From: Lunularia cruciata
Taxonomy: Eukaryota > Streptophyta > Marchantiopsida > Lunulariales > Lunulariaceae
Assembly (NCBI GenBank): GCA_948567375.1
Contig: OX419758.1
Location: forward strand, 37,949,001-38,013,000
Direction of reading: 5' to 3'
DNA: 64,000 nt
This document shows positions 9,641-22,817 of this stretch, piece by piece. Below the pieces are notes generated by a model. That model had not been told where the DNA came from. It saw nothing but the letters and a program-made list of their open reading frames with translations, and searched no databases. The position numbers and the translations under genes are program-made. How positions within the stretch are numbered: the stretch's first letter is position 1; each line of letters opens with the position of its first letter.

Positions 9641-12600
9641 TACCTAATTTTGTGATAAATGTTATTTTATGCTAATCTTATAGGGTGATTGCAATCTAGT
9701 TATATATGGGGTTTTTGTCCAAGAAAGAATAGCACAATTTATTGACCATTGGATTGAGTGAGGATGGTATTGATGAAAGGTGTAGGAAAGGAATCCAAAA
9801 TAGATGCTTAATTAAGATGCCAATAATGGAGGTATATATAGACTGTGTGATTTTTCATTGTTTGATAAAGACTGAGAATGCTCATTTAGATTCTTGGTGT
9901 TATGCTTTGCCTTTCTCTAGAACACACTAGATGTCTAGTTGTGGAGTCTATAAGTAGGAGGTTGTATCTAACCTATCATGGATGGTTGTCCTCCTTGTAA
10001 TCCTAAAAAAAAAAAACTTCTATATCAATCCCAAAGGTTCCTTTTTAATATGGTAGGAAAATTGTAACCTAACCTACTTTCACAATACATAATCCTAGTT
10101 TTCTAGTCATCATTGCAAACATCACCAAGGAGAAATACAAAATACACCTCATAGAACAAAACCTAAGTGCAATGCACACACGTCAATCCAAGCTAATTGG
10201 GTATAAAATCAAGCAAACAAAGCATGGAGAGGATCCAAACACCAATAGCGTACCAACAACTCTCCATGATTTTGTACACAATTCTTTTACAACATCCTTG
10301 CTTTGTCCTAGAACTTATTCCAACATATAGTCCAACAGCTACTTTCAACATGTACTCCAAATATAGAAATTATGCAACTTTTGTTGAGGAAATAATTCCA
10401 CATTTTATATTAAAAATAACTTCTACTTTATTGCTTTGATTCAAATTTTACAGACCTTAATGAAAAGATTACAAGATATAATTTCAAACAATATATAGCA
10501 AGTCCCAATCTGACCTCTTTAGCTCTTGTTACACTCTCATGATTAGTTTGATTTCTATGGTTCAAGTCCTAATGCAAAACACTAATCTAGGTATCACTCC
10601 TATTTTGTGCACAATTTTTGCTAGATTTTTGGCCTAATGATTTATGTTAGCACTAGGAACACTCTGAAAACTATTATTATTTTGATTATGGTTCAAATGG
10701 GAAATTTACATAAAATTGTAATTAGATATAGAATAACTCACCTAAACTTATGATAATATTTTCATTATAGTTTGTTGCATCAAATCTCATTGTTTTTAAA
10801 CCTAGAACTAGCTATAATCACTAAGTTATTTGTCATACCCTTGTTTAATTCTATATGAAGTTTAGCATATGAATCCAAAACTAGATATGGATCAATTCCC
10901 AAGCCATGTTAACTTTTGAGATCTATAGATCCAACACTTTGAATATTTTACTTGGGTTATTCAAATTAAATTTAATATAGAGAATGCAAGATTAGCCATC
11001 AAAAATATTGGAATTCCCATAGGTTGGCTCTAACCAAAACTTGAGACATGATAAAATACTCCAACATCTTGCTTTCAAGTACTTCAACTTTAATTGATCA
11101 TAACAAGTTGAAAAAGTCAACCCAAATGCAACTTTTCTTGTGCAAAACATAACTAGCAATATTTTTACTCTACAATTTCTTTAATAGATCATAAAAAGCT
11201 ATTATAAAATTATTAAAATACTCCAAAGGGTTTGCTTGGGTACAAATTAGACCCTTTACATCAATTGATTATATCTCAAATATCAAGAACTTAAATTCTT
11301 CAAATTGCAGCATGTATGCTCCTCTATCCAATGGTGGTTTGTTTGTTTTTTTTAATCCAAAAGGCCTTCTAAATTGTCCTTTAACTTGTAAAACCTTAGT
11401 CTTGACTAGGTGTGCACCAATTCCTTTGTTCTTGGTTACTTTGCAATTCCTCCGTTTACACATGGACCTCCAAACTGTTGGGGAAAAAATCTACAACTAG
11501 GAATTTAAGAGACCAACAAGAATCCAAATCTGGCTCATTCATCAATTTTTTCAAGAAAAACATGCATAGAAATTATGTCAAATTTCATATGGTTTGGCCA
11601 ACTTTTGCCTACATCCACAACTGCACATGATTTCCTTTTTTACTCTTGAACTATCAGTCAATCATTGTAAAACAAGATCTATCTTAGCCTTATTGACTAC
11701 CAACACTTACATTATTTATACACTTGCACTTAGAGACCCTTATCTAGTTTTAGAAACATGTAGTGTAGATCAATCTTGTATCTAAATCCTAAATTGTTTA
11801 AGTATCAATTGATACACATCACCTTACTCAATTCCACAAGTGGGGCCCATGCAAGTAGGCATCTCATAGGTCCAAAAGCCTTCCCATAGGTCCTAGAGCC
11901 ATGCTCATAGTCCTACTAACTGTAGCACCCGCAACATGCTAGCAACTCATGCAATAAAATCTTGTAGCTCCCAATAAGACATATTTGTCTTAAACTTCAA
12001 GTGAGTGTAACTTCTTTTCTAAAGAATTTTTTTAGAATCTTGGAATGTATGGAAAGCTCTTGAGAAGACACTTCCAATGAGATAAGATGAGCCTCATTTT
12101 CATTTGTATTCAAAAAAATATAGGTCTTGATGTGAATTATCTTTCTATTCACTCCCATAAATGGAATCTTGTAGTGTAAAGATCTGTCTTGTATTGACAC
12201 TTTAATATTCTCATGATAATTATCATATAAAGCATTCTTATAATAATCAGACTCCACACTTAACAAAAATTACACTCCCAAAACCTTCATTAAGATTATT
12301 TGTGCATCTCCTTCTATAAAAAAAAATGTTTAAATCCCAAATTTGCACATAAGTAAGCAAGAAGATAACAGTATAAGGATTCTCCATTATAAATGCTATG
12401 AATGCAAGACCAAAATGAGCTGCCATTTAGGCCCAAAAGTGGTCATGGTGTATAATCTGAAGCTTGATGAGAGAAGGGTTTAGATCAAGAGCATGGAAAA
12501 TCTTTTAGTTGTCTCACCTTGAGGCACTCTAGCTCTCACATTTTTTACCACTCTTGGATGCCCTAACTTTGAACTCTACTCTTATTAAAAAAATCACAAG

Positions 12601-13399
12601 ACTAAAACAAATTGCTAGCACTCTACCAATCCTTCACTACCTATATACATCAAAGCCCTAGAAGAGGACAAGATTGTTATCTATTTAGTCAATCACTTGA
12701 ATGTATATATATTGCTTATAGTGTAATCAATCAATCATTGGATCCTTTGTATAATCTACTACAACATTACAAAGATAAATAAAGTAAAATAATTTCACTT
12801 GCTAAGAAAACCACAAAACAACAAAAAATGAGGTAAATTAAGACTATAAAGTTCTTATTTCAACAAGTGAGTGTACTTGGAGGTTCATGTGGTAAGAAAA
12901 AGGCCAAAACTAGAATAGTGTGTTCCTAAAGTTGGGTTGTATGCTTATATTTCTTAGGTGATTGGTGTAAATGTTAGTAAACATATCTTGGAATTTACTA
13001 TATGAACATAGTATTGGGATCATTCAATTTCATGAATAGTGTTAAAGATTTGCATAAATTTAGGCTCTCCTCCTATGACTTAAAATATCTAGTAAAACAA
13101 AGTTGTCAATGAACAACAAGTGTAGCAAATTTAGAGAGTCGGGACATTAATATTGATAAATGTTGGAAAAATTCATAAAGAATGCTTGGATAGGCAGCTA
13201 GATGGTAGAGTAGGCAAGAGGATTGGATGATTAGGAGAGGGAGGTGGCAAGTCCAAGGGTGGAGTAGAAGGAATCCTAGAGGCCAAATGAGAATGGGTAT
13301 GTGAGGATGTGTTTGGATGGGAAAAGCTAAGTCTGGTGAGACTATTAGGAGTGAGTTAGGAGAAGGAGTGGAGAAAATGATCGAGGAGGATTTATATAA
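9641..13399. other. Long AT-rich stretch without recognisable genes
   Basis: Open frames are at most about 90 codons and show no family motifs. A 10-base A run lies near 10010. Composition and scattered short direct repeats (for example CTCATAGGTCC near 11860-11910) suggest very old transposon DNA. Confidence 0.5.
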
Positions 13400-15370
13400 A
13401 GGAAATTGGTGGTTGGGCTAGACATAGTTGTAGCCAAAGTAGTATGGTTTAGAGTAGTTGAATTGATAAAGACACAAGAGCAATTGACATGAAGGCTTCA
13501 AGCTTGCAATTATAGTCATTGTGGGAGAGATGAGAATTGGAAAGGAGATGTGTAAGAAGGTTGCAAAGGTTTTTGGAGATGATTCTTGCACACCAAAATC
13601 AGATATGGAGATTTTTATTGCTAGTTTTGTGCTACAAAGGAAAGGATATTTATCCTCCATGCGGTAGTCACGTAGGCTAGGAGTAACCCAAGAACCCACC
13701 CAAGGAGATATGGAACTTGAGCTATGATGATGTAATCAATGGAAAATTTGGTATTACCAATGATAGTAGAAACTTGATAGAGTGCTCCTAGTAGTAAGAT
13801 GTAGTCATTTAGTCATGTTGAGTATGATGGATGTTGGTTGAAGATTTTGGATGCCAAGAGTGGTCATAGTAGAGCAAAACATGATGTTGATTGAGGAGCC
13901 AAAGTCAACATGGCAATTTTTTACTAGAATATTGTTGATGGTGAAAAAAATTATAGGATTATGGTAGTGTGGCATATGGAAGAAAATTGCCAAGTATTAG
14001 TCTACCATGGCCATAGTATGAATGATAAGGGTAAAGTTTGGGATGTAGGTAGTTAAGATCAAAGGAGGAAGAATGTTTGAGCAACAAAAATATTAAAGTT
14101 TGTTTAGGACTGTGAAAAATATGATGAGTAGTTTGAGGAATATGGAACGGTCTTGTAGTGAAAAATTGGATAACAATGAGTCCAAGGATAATGGATATGT
14201 AGCAAGAAGATAATTTAAATTTATCAAAGTTGGTGGGAGATCCATTAAAAAATGGTCATTCAGCTGCTATGGTGATGGCATAGGCACTATAAAATGATAG
14301 GGAATAGGGGGTAGATATTGGATCTGATGGTTAAGAACAAGGGATTTTTTCTAAAAGATGAGTAATATCATAAAGTGAGTAGTTGGGCATGTTGATTGAT
14401 CAGATTGGTTTATTATTTTTGTGGGAAATAAATTGCACATGAATATCTAATGCCTTTAGTAGGGGTGGTAGAACCATTTGGTGCAATAACATGGGATAGA
14501 AATCCAAGCACTATAAGGGTTTGAGATTTCCATCACAAAAGAAGCAACAAGTGGGCAATTTTGGGATACTAACTGGCATAGTGGTTTCTTAGCAAATGTG
14601 ATGCAAGCGTTAAGAGATATTGCAATTCTTTATCATGAGTGAGGTGAAGAGTCTTACAAAATATGTTTTTTTTTGTATAGAAGTGATTGGAAATAATAAT
14701 GACGTGGATGGATTTGTTGTGTTCCTTAAAGCATTGATGTTGGTGGTAGATGCCAAAATGATGATTGTACTTACCACACCATGAGTATTGAGGGTTAGTT
14801 TGAAGGCTTAGATATTGTTTGTTTGTGTGTTCGGAACCTTTATAGATGTCGTAAAAGATGATAGCAGTATGGTAAAGGGACATATTTCTTGGCACAATGT
14901 AGTTGTTTGACTTTGGTGATTATGATTTTCATTGCATGAGTCATTTATTGTGCTCTATCTTTGATGGATAGGGTTAATTGTGGTACCAAGGAATTTATTT
15001 TTAATTTTCTCACTTTTCCTTGGTTTTGTGTTGAGAGAAGATTCGGAATTTCTCCTACATAAAAAGAAATTCTGCAAATCTTTATTTTGGTGGAGACATT
15101 GTTCTTTGGAAGGTTTGCATCTTTTAAAGATCATCATCTTCACCAAAACTTGGTTGTAATTTTCTGAAAGATAGGGAGATCAGTTCTTATGAAGATGAGT
15201 AAAATTATCTTTGGAAGAGTGGGAAGATTCTTTGGAAGATGAAGCAATTGTACAACACTTTCAAATTTCATGGAAAGAGTGCTTAGAAGTAGGTTTGCAT
15301 GAGAGGAGAGAAATGGATGACTAAATATATTCAACCAAGAAATAGGTAGAGGTATAAACCTTGACATTAC
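13400..15370 (-). pseudogene. Gypsy gag-protease relic, minus strand
   Basis: The minus-strand frame 13805-13993 reads NILVKNCHVDFGSSINIMF, the region around the catalytic Asp of a retroelement protease (DFGSS instead of DTGSS), followed by TMTTLGI and LQPTSI as in plant Ty3 proteases. The continuation at 13418-13699 (DYRMEDKYPFLCSTKLAI) fits the end of the protease/linker. Upstream on this strand (14569-14895) a Cys/His-rich stretch CGKYNHHFGIYHQHQC could be a decayed nucleocapsid finger. RT was not found. The assignment rests mainly on the protease. Confidence 0.5.
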
Positions 15371-15451
15371 CCATGGGGCAAGTAATTTTATAGTTCTTCA
15401 TGGATTCCCAAGAGACCATCAATTACTAAAGTCAGCATAGAAGGGTAGAAA

Positions 15452-18400
15452 TTGAAAGCACATTTATTGAGAGAAGAATCTAGTCACAATGGTGAAGTGG
15501 ATGATTCAAAAGAAAGTAAGAATGCATTGAACTTGAAAACCCCACCGGTTGATCCATGGGAGATGGCAGCTTGGAAGACAACATTTCAAAACTTGCAATT
15601 GAGCTTTCTCTTATGGAATTGGGAATACACTTTGGGAGCAATGGCCTTAGAGATTCAAGGGATGAAGAAAGTAATACCAGGTAATATGAGAGAATATATA
15701 AGAGCATGGATATTGTTCCATTGGAGGAAGATATGGGCAAATAATTAGGGAATAGTTGGGGTATAATTTAGAGTCCCAATTCAACTTGAGTGACAAAATG
15801 AAAGTAATGATAGAAAAGGCCTTTGTGCATAAGAAGCATCCCATTATGGGTGGCTCATGATCAACTAGAAAACCTCACAAGAGGAGAGATCATGGGTGCC
15901 TTCATGAAAATCTTCAAGCCTCAATGGTCCACATACTTGACCAATTCTCAAGCTGTGCTCTTTGAACACTTATTCTTAAAACAGTTCAATTGATTGGAGA
16001 CACATCTTACACAAGTATGTTCAAAAGATGTATGATATCTTTGAAGGACTAAGGCCCCATTATCTAATGCCTTTTGTAATCCAATTTTACATTTGCCACA
16101 ACTTACTCATTAAGGAGGAAAAATTTGAATCCTCCTTGAATGAAATGGATCCATCATAATTTGAAGAAGACCCCAAAGGAATGCATTAGATGAAGCTTAT
16201 GTAGGAAGTAGATGAGCAGTATTGAGTAATTGGGCAGTTTTCATTTCCCATCAAGAAGGAATGTGGTGCTCACATTTCTTCAAAATTTTCTTTTGTTGAT
16301 CAAATCATGCTTAAGTGTTAGGAAAAGACCATGGAGATTTGTGATTACTAGGGAAATACTCCTAAAAGAAGATGGCACTTGTAGTTGTGCCACAAAATTT
16401 CAAGATGAGTAGCACTCAAAGTGATGTGGACAATCCCGAGTGCTTGAAGGAGGATCAATACTTGGAGTGCTATCATTTGCTTAGTAAGGTAGCACTCAAA
16501 GTGCTTCTCAACACTTGGAGTGATGTAAAGTACTCCGAGTGGAACTAGCTGTTGTTTTCCCTTTCCTTTTACTGTCAAGACACATGGTGTCTACACCAAG
16601 AAAAAACATAAATATTCAAGTGGCCATCCTTAGTCCTCTTTCAATTAACAAATTGGCCATTCATTGTAGAACTGTAGTGATCTAGAACAAACATTTGGGG
16701 TTATAGCTTTGGAACTAGGAATTGATAGACTTCACCATGATTCATGAGATGAAAAGGAGAAGATGCCAAGAGGAATGTGAGGCAACCCTTACAATTGGAT
16801 GAAGGACCATTGGCAAGTGGTAATTGGCTAAGATATTGGAGTTTCAAGAGCAATGACCTTGAACTTGAAATTTGTAGACAAGGGTTGACGGCCAAGGCCA
16901 CTTTCAATGATAAGAGGTCAAAGAACAACATGTGGAAGGTCGTAGACACATAGTGGTTCTTCCATAATGGAGGTGTGTATGAAAGTTTTCAAGCCCAAAC
17001 AAACCACCTACTTGACAAATGGCCATACAATCTATTTTGATTACATACTCAAGTGAGCTTGTAAATTGGGCATAAGATTTTTGATTGATAAGCCTAGATC
17101 CTGCACCAAGACTTTGAGGAGGAAAAATGTGCTACCTACCTTGCTCCCTTTTCTATCGATTATTACATGGGAACCAACTTTGTAACTAGAGAGGAAGGAA
17201 GAAGTTCCCTACCCATTTTCATCCTATAGGTTATTTTGATGACCAACCTTAAGGACTAATGCTGATCACAAAGTACAAAGTGGTTGATGCTAAATTTGCA
17301 AGAGTAGGCCTATTTGTGCATGTGGACAAAGAGTTGGCAATGCCAAAGGCTGCAAAGAATAATAACATCATCCAAGAAGCCACCTTCCTTGGCTAAGAAG
17401 CCAAGGGCCAATATTCAAGTGGTGGAGATATCTTCTTCAAAGGGAGAAGCAAAGGATACCAAAGAAGATGAAGATGAGGAAGAAGAACAAGGGTCTTTCA
17501 TCCTTGAAGCATTGACCTCCACTTTAGAATGTAAAGAAAGAAGAAGAAGAAGAAACTTGGGAGGATGCCTAATATGTCCCAAACTTGCAGGACCAAGACA
17601 TAGGAGAGTGCCCTATTGAGGAAGCAGAGGATATGACGGAGAAGTTGCAATGCCTAACATGTACCTTTGAGTCCCACCATAGAAGAAGAAGCTACAAATG
17701 ATAGTCAAGATCAAACCAAGTGATCAATGGCCAAGAACTTTGGCTTGAAATTTTAGATGAAGTCAAAGTCATGTAGTCCAAAGACAATTAAATTATAGTT
17801 GATATTAATAAAGAGTATGTCAATGGTGATGTTGATGTACCAAATCCCACATTAGGGGCAAAGATAACACTTTGAGTAGAGTTTACTCCTTCAATGCCAC
17901 TGCTAGTGCAAACAAGAGCCAATTTTTTCATACATTCAATAAGAGCAGCACTATAGTTGATGGAGGTGCTATTGCCATAGTACCAAGCCGAATGGCTTGA
18001 CATTGTGGATTTCACCACATTGGTTTGGAACATGCACAAAAAAGTCTGCACTCAAAAGGCTAGAGAAGACCTGGTCAAGGAAGAAGCAATGAAGGCCAAA
18101 GACTTATACAAGGAAGAGGTGACCACAGTAGATGCCTTGCTGAAGGAAAATCAAGAACTTAAGAGGAGTGCCATCTTGGTGAACAAGCATTACCACCAAG
18201 CGGAGGAGAACCAAAAAGTGCAATATGAGTTGAATATACTCCAATTGAGCATAACCAACAAAAAGAGGAAGTTGAGGACCAATTTCATACCAAGTGCTAG
18301 GGATTGGAAGACACTTGGAGTGAATTCAAGGAGAGCCATGATTGAGTTGTCACTTCAGAGTTGCAAATGCATGAATATTGGTAAGAGATAGCACTGCAAT

Positions 18401-18600
18401 TGGATTGCTTAATAAAGGAGTTAGAAGAAGAGAAGGTTAAGCAAGGAATGAGTAGTTGCTTGTAGGACCTACAAAAAGTAAAGTAGGATACTTGGACAAA
18501 AGAGATGGAAGAGGATTGGCTCCCAATGGTGGAGGCATGGAATTTCTTTGTAGAGAAGTTGAAAGAATTTGTGATAACTTTGAGCATTGCAAACAAAGCA
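15452..18600 (+). pseudogene. Unidentified gag-like or coiled-coil ORF family, decayed
   Basis: Plus-strand frames recur over 3 kb: 15452-15748 (98 codons); a block reading KIFKPQWSTYLTNSQAVLFE near 15905-15965; a related block KVFKPKQTTYLTNGHTIYFD near 16983-17042; a charged, lysine- and Glu/Asp-rich segment (17314-17619) and a Lys/Glu-rich coiled-coil-like segment (18005-18391). The repeat of the FKP...TYLTN block shows two diverged copies of one gene or element. I do not recognise the family. The basic/acidic tail and coiled coil, and the position next to copia DNA, would suit a transposon-encoded structural protein, but this is inference. Confidence 0.4.
16406..16546. repeat. Cluster of ACTC/GAGT short repeats
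   Basis: Within 140 bp there are two copies of GTAGCACTCAAAGTG (16409 and 16490 approximately) plus CCCGAGTGC, ACTTGGAGTG twice and ACTCCGAGTGG. Most are near-palindromes of the form CACTC-NN-GAGTG. Confidence 0.5.
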
Positions 18601-18799
18601 TCACGAGCTCAAGTTCAAGGTGGAGAGGTTAGAGAATCAAGTCTACAAGGAAGAGAGAATGAACCTATATCTAGACAAGTGACTATCACCGTCCTCACCC
18701 ACATGTTTCACCAAGCACGTTTGCTCTTGCTCTTGATCAGTCAAGTCATCATAACAAGCCAAACATATCAATCTCCACCTTTTTCTTGTATCCACCATA

Positions 18800-19245
18800 T
18801 CATCCCAAAGAGCAACACAGAACGTTGAGAAAGTTCATGCATAACTTGAACTTCTCAATAGGAACAGGTTTAGTCAACATATCTGCTGCATTTACCTCTA
18901 TGCCAATCTTTTGCAAATTGATCTCACCATTTGTCACAGCTTCCTTGATAAAATGATGTCTCACATCAACATGCTTTGTCCTTGAATGATATACTTGATT
19001 CTTGGCTAAATGAATAGTGCTTTGGCTATCACAAAAAAGTGTGGACTTCATGTTAGGGAGTCCTACATCCTTGGCTAATCTTTATAGCCATATTTCCTCA
19101 ATTGTTGCCATATATTCCACCTTTGTAGTAGAAAGAGCAATAGTAGATTGGAGAGTAGACTTCCAACTTACTACACCACCAGCAAATGTAAAAACAAATC
19201 TTGTTGTAGACCTTCTCTTATCCAAGTCTCTGGCATAACCAAAAC
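18800..19245 (-). pseudogene. Copia-1 RNase H
   Basis: After a frameshift near 19246 the minus strand reads RSTTRFVFTFAGGVVSWKS (about 19210-19155), then the open frame 19051-18800 gives FCDSQSTIHLAKNQVYHSRT, KHVDVRHHFIKE and ADMLTKPVP. These are the conserved copia RNase H blocks, with the usual end of the polyprotein. An in-frame stop lies between the two parts. Confidence 0.8.
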
Positions 19246-20109
19246 CTACATACCTGGTAATTCCTCCTCCTTAATCTTCTCCACATCAAAGGTAATCCCA
19301 ATATTTATAGTCCCTTTCAAGTAACAAAGTATCCACTTCACAACTTCCCAATGTTGTTTCCTTGGATTTGCCATGCATCTACTCACCATACTCACAACAT
19401 ATGAGATGTGTGGTCTAGTGCAGACCATAGCATATATTAATCTCCCAACAGCACTAGCATAAGGAATATTTGACATGACTTTTCTCTCCTCCTCATTTGA
19501 TGGACACTGCTCCAATGATATCCTAAAATGACTTGCCATTGGATTGCTCACTATTTTTGCATTCTCCATGCCAAACCAAGCAAGTAATTTTTCCAAATAT
19601 CTCCTTTGAGATATCCATAGCTTTCCCTTGCTCTTGTCCTGGTGAATTTCAATCCCAAGCACCCTCTTTGAAGAACCCAAGTCCTTCATATCAAACTCCT
19701 TACCAAGTTGTGCTTTTGATTTCTCCACCTCAACCATATCCTCCGCAACAATTAGCATATCATCCACATATAGTACTAAGATGATTAATTCAAATACTCC
19801 AGGTCCATGTAGCTTCTTGAGGTACACACAAAAATCTGATTCATTTCTTATATATCCATGCTTCAACATGAAAGCATCTAATTTTATGTACCAAAGTCTT
19901 GGACTTTGCTTTAGTCCATATAAAGACTTTTGTAACCTGCAAACCAGGTTCTTATTTCTTGGTACTACAAAACCTTTAGGTTGATGCATGTAAATCTCCT
20001 CCTCCAAGTCTCCATGTAAAAAATTAGTTGTAATATCTAGTTGCTTCAACTCCAAGTTATGCAATGCAATTATTGCCAATAGTGCATGAATTGAAGAGAT
20101 TTTTACCAC
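19246..20109 (-). pseudogene. Copia-1 reverse transcriptase, 287-codon open frame
   Basis: The longest open frame in the window. It shows the copia RT order: LELKQLDITTNFLHGDLEEE (residues about 19-38, first catalytic Asp in LDI), SLYGLKQSPRLWY, the active site VLYVDDMLIV (residues about 112-121), LGIEIHQDKSKGKLWISQRR, and ASAVGRLIYAMVCTRPHISY. It copies element RNA into DNA. The frame is intact, but the flanking domains are broken, so the polyprotein cannot be made. Neighbouring RT N-terminal sequence (20165-20461) is in another frame. Confidence 0.9.
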
Positions 20110-20164
20110 TGGTGTGAAAGAATCTCAGTGAAGTCAATACCTTCTTTTTGGCTATAGCTCTTTG

Positions 20165-20461
20165 CTAGAAGCCTTGCTTTGTATTGATCTCCACCAGATT
20201 TTGGAATTCCTTCCTTCCTCCAAAATATCCATCTACAACCAATTTCCTTCTTTCCCATAGGCAATTTTTCAAGTCTCTATGTTTGGTTGTTGTCTCTTCT
20301 TCCATTGCAAAATGCCACTTTTGACACTCTTGATCTTGCATTGGCTCTTCATATGAATAAGGCACACCATTCTCCTTAAGAAGAGCATAAGCTACAAATG
20401 AATCATCAATTCCTTTTGGAGGCTTTCTATCCCTACTTAGATATCTACGTTCATGAATCAC
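20165..20461 (-). pseudogene. Copia-1 integrase-RT linker
   Basis: This 98-codon minus frame includes SFVAYALLKENGVPYSYEEP and QKWHFAMEEE. The last part corresponds to the copia block where a residue string such as W..AM..E begins the RT. Stops and a frameshift separate it from the main RT frame. Confidence 0.75.
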
Positions 20462-20538
20462 TTCTGAACTTTGCTCTTCTAATGGTTCACTTGGTAGATC
20501 TACAAGAGGTGAGTTGTCTTCATTTCCAAGATCAATAT

Positions 20539-21405
20539 CTATGTTAACAAAATCTGATTGAGTTTGTTTTTCTTTTCTTTTTTTATAGTAATAACCTTCA
20601 TCATACTAGTCTCATCAAAAACTACATCCCTACTCACAACAAGAAAAAACCTTTCTGGATCCCATAATCTATATCTCTTTGTATCCTTCTCATATCCCAA
20701 GAATATACATTTTCTAGATTTGGGATCCAACTTTGTCCTTTGTTCTTGTTGAATATGAACATAAGCTATGCATCCAAACACTCTAAGTGAAGAGTAATCA
20801 ACATACCAACTTGTCCATTTTTTCATAGGTGTCTTACACTCAATAGTGGTAGAGGGAGAAATGTTTACCAAACGACAAGCCTTATTTATAGCTTCTGCCC
20901 AGAAACTCTTTTCCAATCCGGTATTGCTTAACATACTTCTTGCTTTCTCCAAGAGTGTACAATTTATCTGCTTTGCCACACCATTTTGTTGAGGGGTACC
21001 CGGTATGGTAAATCAATGAATTATCCCTTCACTCTTACAATATCTATCAAACTCTCCAGATTTGTATTCTCCACCATTATCAGATCTCAAACACTTCACT
21101 TTCCTTCCAGTTTGTTTCTCCATCATCACCTTTCATTGTTTAAAGATAGAGAAGACCTCTGATTTTTGCTTCATGTGGTGTAGACACATACTCTCCTAGA
21201 GTAATCATCAACCAAAGATACAAAGTATAATGCTCTAAATTTTGAAGCTATAGGTGCAGGGCCCCAAACATCAAAATGCATATAGTCTAAAATTCCCCTT
21301 GTGCAATGAACTCATGTGGAAAAGCTTACCCTCCGTTGCTTTCCTACTACACAATGCTCACAAAATTTTAACTTACAACTTTTAAGGCCCTTCAGAAGTT
21401 GTTGC
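20539..21405 (-). pseudogene. Copia-1 integrase
   Basis: From the gap inward the minus strand reads LKFCEHCVVGKQRRVSFST (zinc-finger end), DVWGPAPIASKFRALYFVSL plus VDDYSR (first catalytic Asp), a broken RSDNGGEYK-like block (second Asp), then PQQNGVAKQINCTLLEKA in the open frame ending at 20539. The family normally has NGVAER here. The catalytic Glu is replaced by Lys, a single G-to-A change. The C-terminal block KCIFLGYEKDTKRYRLWDPE is intact. Integrase is therefore dead even apart from the frameshifts. Confidence 0.85.
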
Positions 21406-21411
21406 TTGCAC

Positions 21412-21611
21412 NNNNNNNNNNNNNNNNNNNNNNNNNNNNNNNNNNNNNNNNNNNNNNNNNNNNNNNNNNNNNNNNNNNNNNNNNNNNNNNNNNNNNNNNN
21501 NNNNNNNNNNNNNNNNNNNNNNNNNNNNNNNNNNNNNNNNNNNNNNNNNNNNNNNNNNNNNNNNNNNNNNNNNNNNNNNNNNNNNNNNNNNNNNNNNNNN
21601 NNNNNNNNNNN
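21412..21611. other. Assembly gap, 200 N
   Basis: A run of exactly 200 N, a common placeholder length for gaps of unknown size. It cuts the copia-1 element between pre-integrase and protease. Open frames crossing it are artefacts. Confidence 0.95.
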
Positions 21612-22250
21612 AAAAGTTAATGGAGCTACTTGAAGATCAGACATTAGTATCCATAGCCTTAAAAATTAAATTTAAAATTAATAGGAAGTTTGTAGAACTT
21701 AGGGAGAATTGGCACATGTCATTATTAGATGTTTAGTGAACAATTAACAGTGCAATCAAGTATTTAGAGCTAGAGCAATATGTAGAAGAGGACATTGCAT
21801 TGCACCATCAGTACCTTTGTCATATACACCTCGGGTTGTAGGACCATTAATTATTGCAAAGGATAGTAGTTAGAAATCTTCTTGATTTCCCGTCTTAGGC
21901 AATTGCCATTTTTGTTAGGTTTCTAGTTTGTAGTCCTAAATGTCTATGTGCATTTAAGTGCAACATTGAAGTGTTGTTTTGTTCAGAATACAAGTGATGA
22001 ATAAAGTGAGAAATTTTCTTAGCTCTTTGTTGCTTTGCTTATTTACTCATGAGATTTTCTTCATTCATACTTATGCTTTGGTGAAAAATAAGAATTGTTT
22101 GGTGCTTTGGGTGTTTGATCCTTAGCTCTTGTACATTATTTTGGATGCAAAACCTTGATGGGATTTCATTATGTTGTAGTATTGCAAGCAACCAAAGTAT
22201 GAGTATTGAAACAAAAGATTGTGACAAAGATGTTGGAGTCTTCTAAACAT

Positions 22251-22334
22251 GGTGCCTTTGGAGGAGTAGGACATTCATCTTCACATAAAGATGGTGCCTT
22301 TAGAAGGGTAGGACTATGGTACTCACATTTTTCA
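22251..22334 (+). repeat. 42-bp (14-codon) repeat, site 1
   Basis: GGTGCCTTTGGAGGAGTAGG at 22251 and GGTGCCTTTAGAAGGGTAGG at 22293 are exactly 42 bp apart. They translate to peptides of the type DGAFRRVG. The same unit recurs at 24099-24224. Confidence 0.6.
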
Positions 22335-22817
22335 TTTTGGATGAGTTTTGAAAAAGGTGTCTTGCTGAAACCAAATCAAAACCAAATGGAGAAGAAATGA
22401 GGAGAAACTTGTCTTTTAATTAGGCCCAAGGAAGTCAACTTTGTGTTGGAAGAAGAAGGACTCAGATTGGATAAGATTCTCAAAAAATTCAAATCATGCA
22501 TGATATATCTCATTGAAAGCGTCTTGTACAGGGCTTTCCGCTGCCATCAAAATCACAGAGTTTAGAGGTTTGTAACAGAAACTACAAGCATTTGAAGTTT
22601 TGGGAGTAGATGTATAGAGTAGTTGAGTGTCTTTGGGTTCATAGTACTTTGGGTCTATGTTCTTTGGGTCTCTAAGACTTTGGGTTAGAAGTTTCTTTGC
22701 CTCAGGACAAAGGTGACTAGATTTGGTAGTTAAACCTTGGAGTGCAGTGAAGATGACTTTGGGAGTCTTGCCAGAAGCATTAGAGGAAGTTAGAGTATGG
22801 AAAGAAAATATTTAAGA

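Larger units (their letters stand above)
18776..21411 (-). mobile_element. Ty1/copia element (copia-1), interrupted by the assembly gap
   Basis: On the minus strand integrase (from the gap at 21411 down to about 20539), reverse transcriptase (20109-19246) and RNase H (to about 18800) follow in copia order. The element's 3' coding end is followed by a copia-type polypurine tract AAAAAGGTGGAGAT near 18790-18777, after which the 3' LTR should start. The gag and protease half is not recognisable beyond the gap. The same family is found at 60501-64000. Confidence 0.85.

Noticed and set aside
21312-21644. Open frames running through the N gap
   Set aside because: They include up to 80 undefined residues and are artefacts of the gap.
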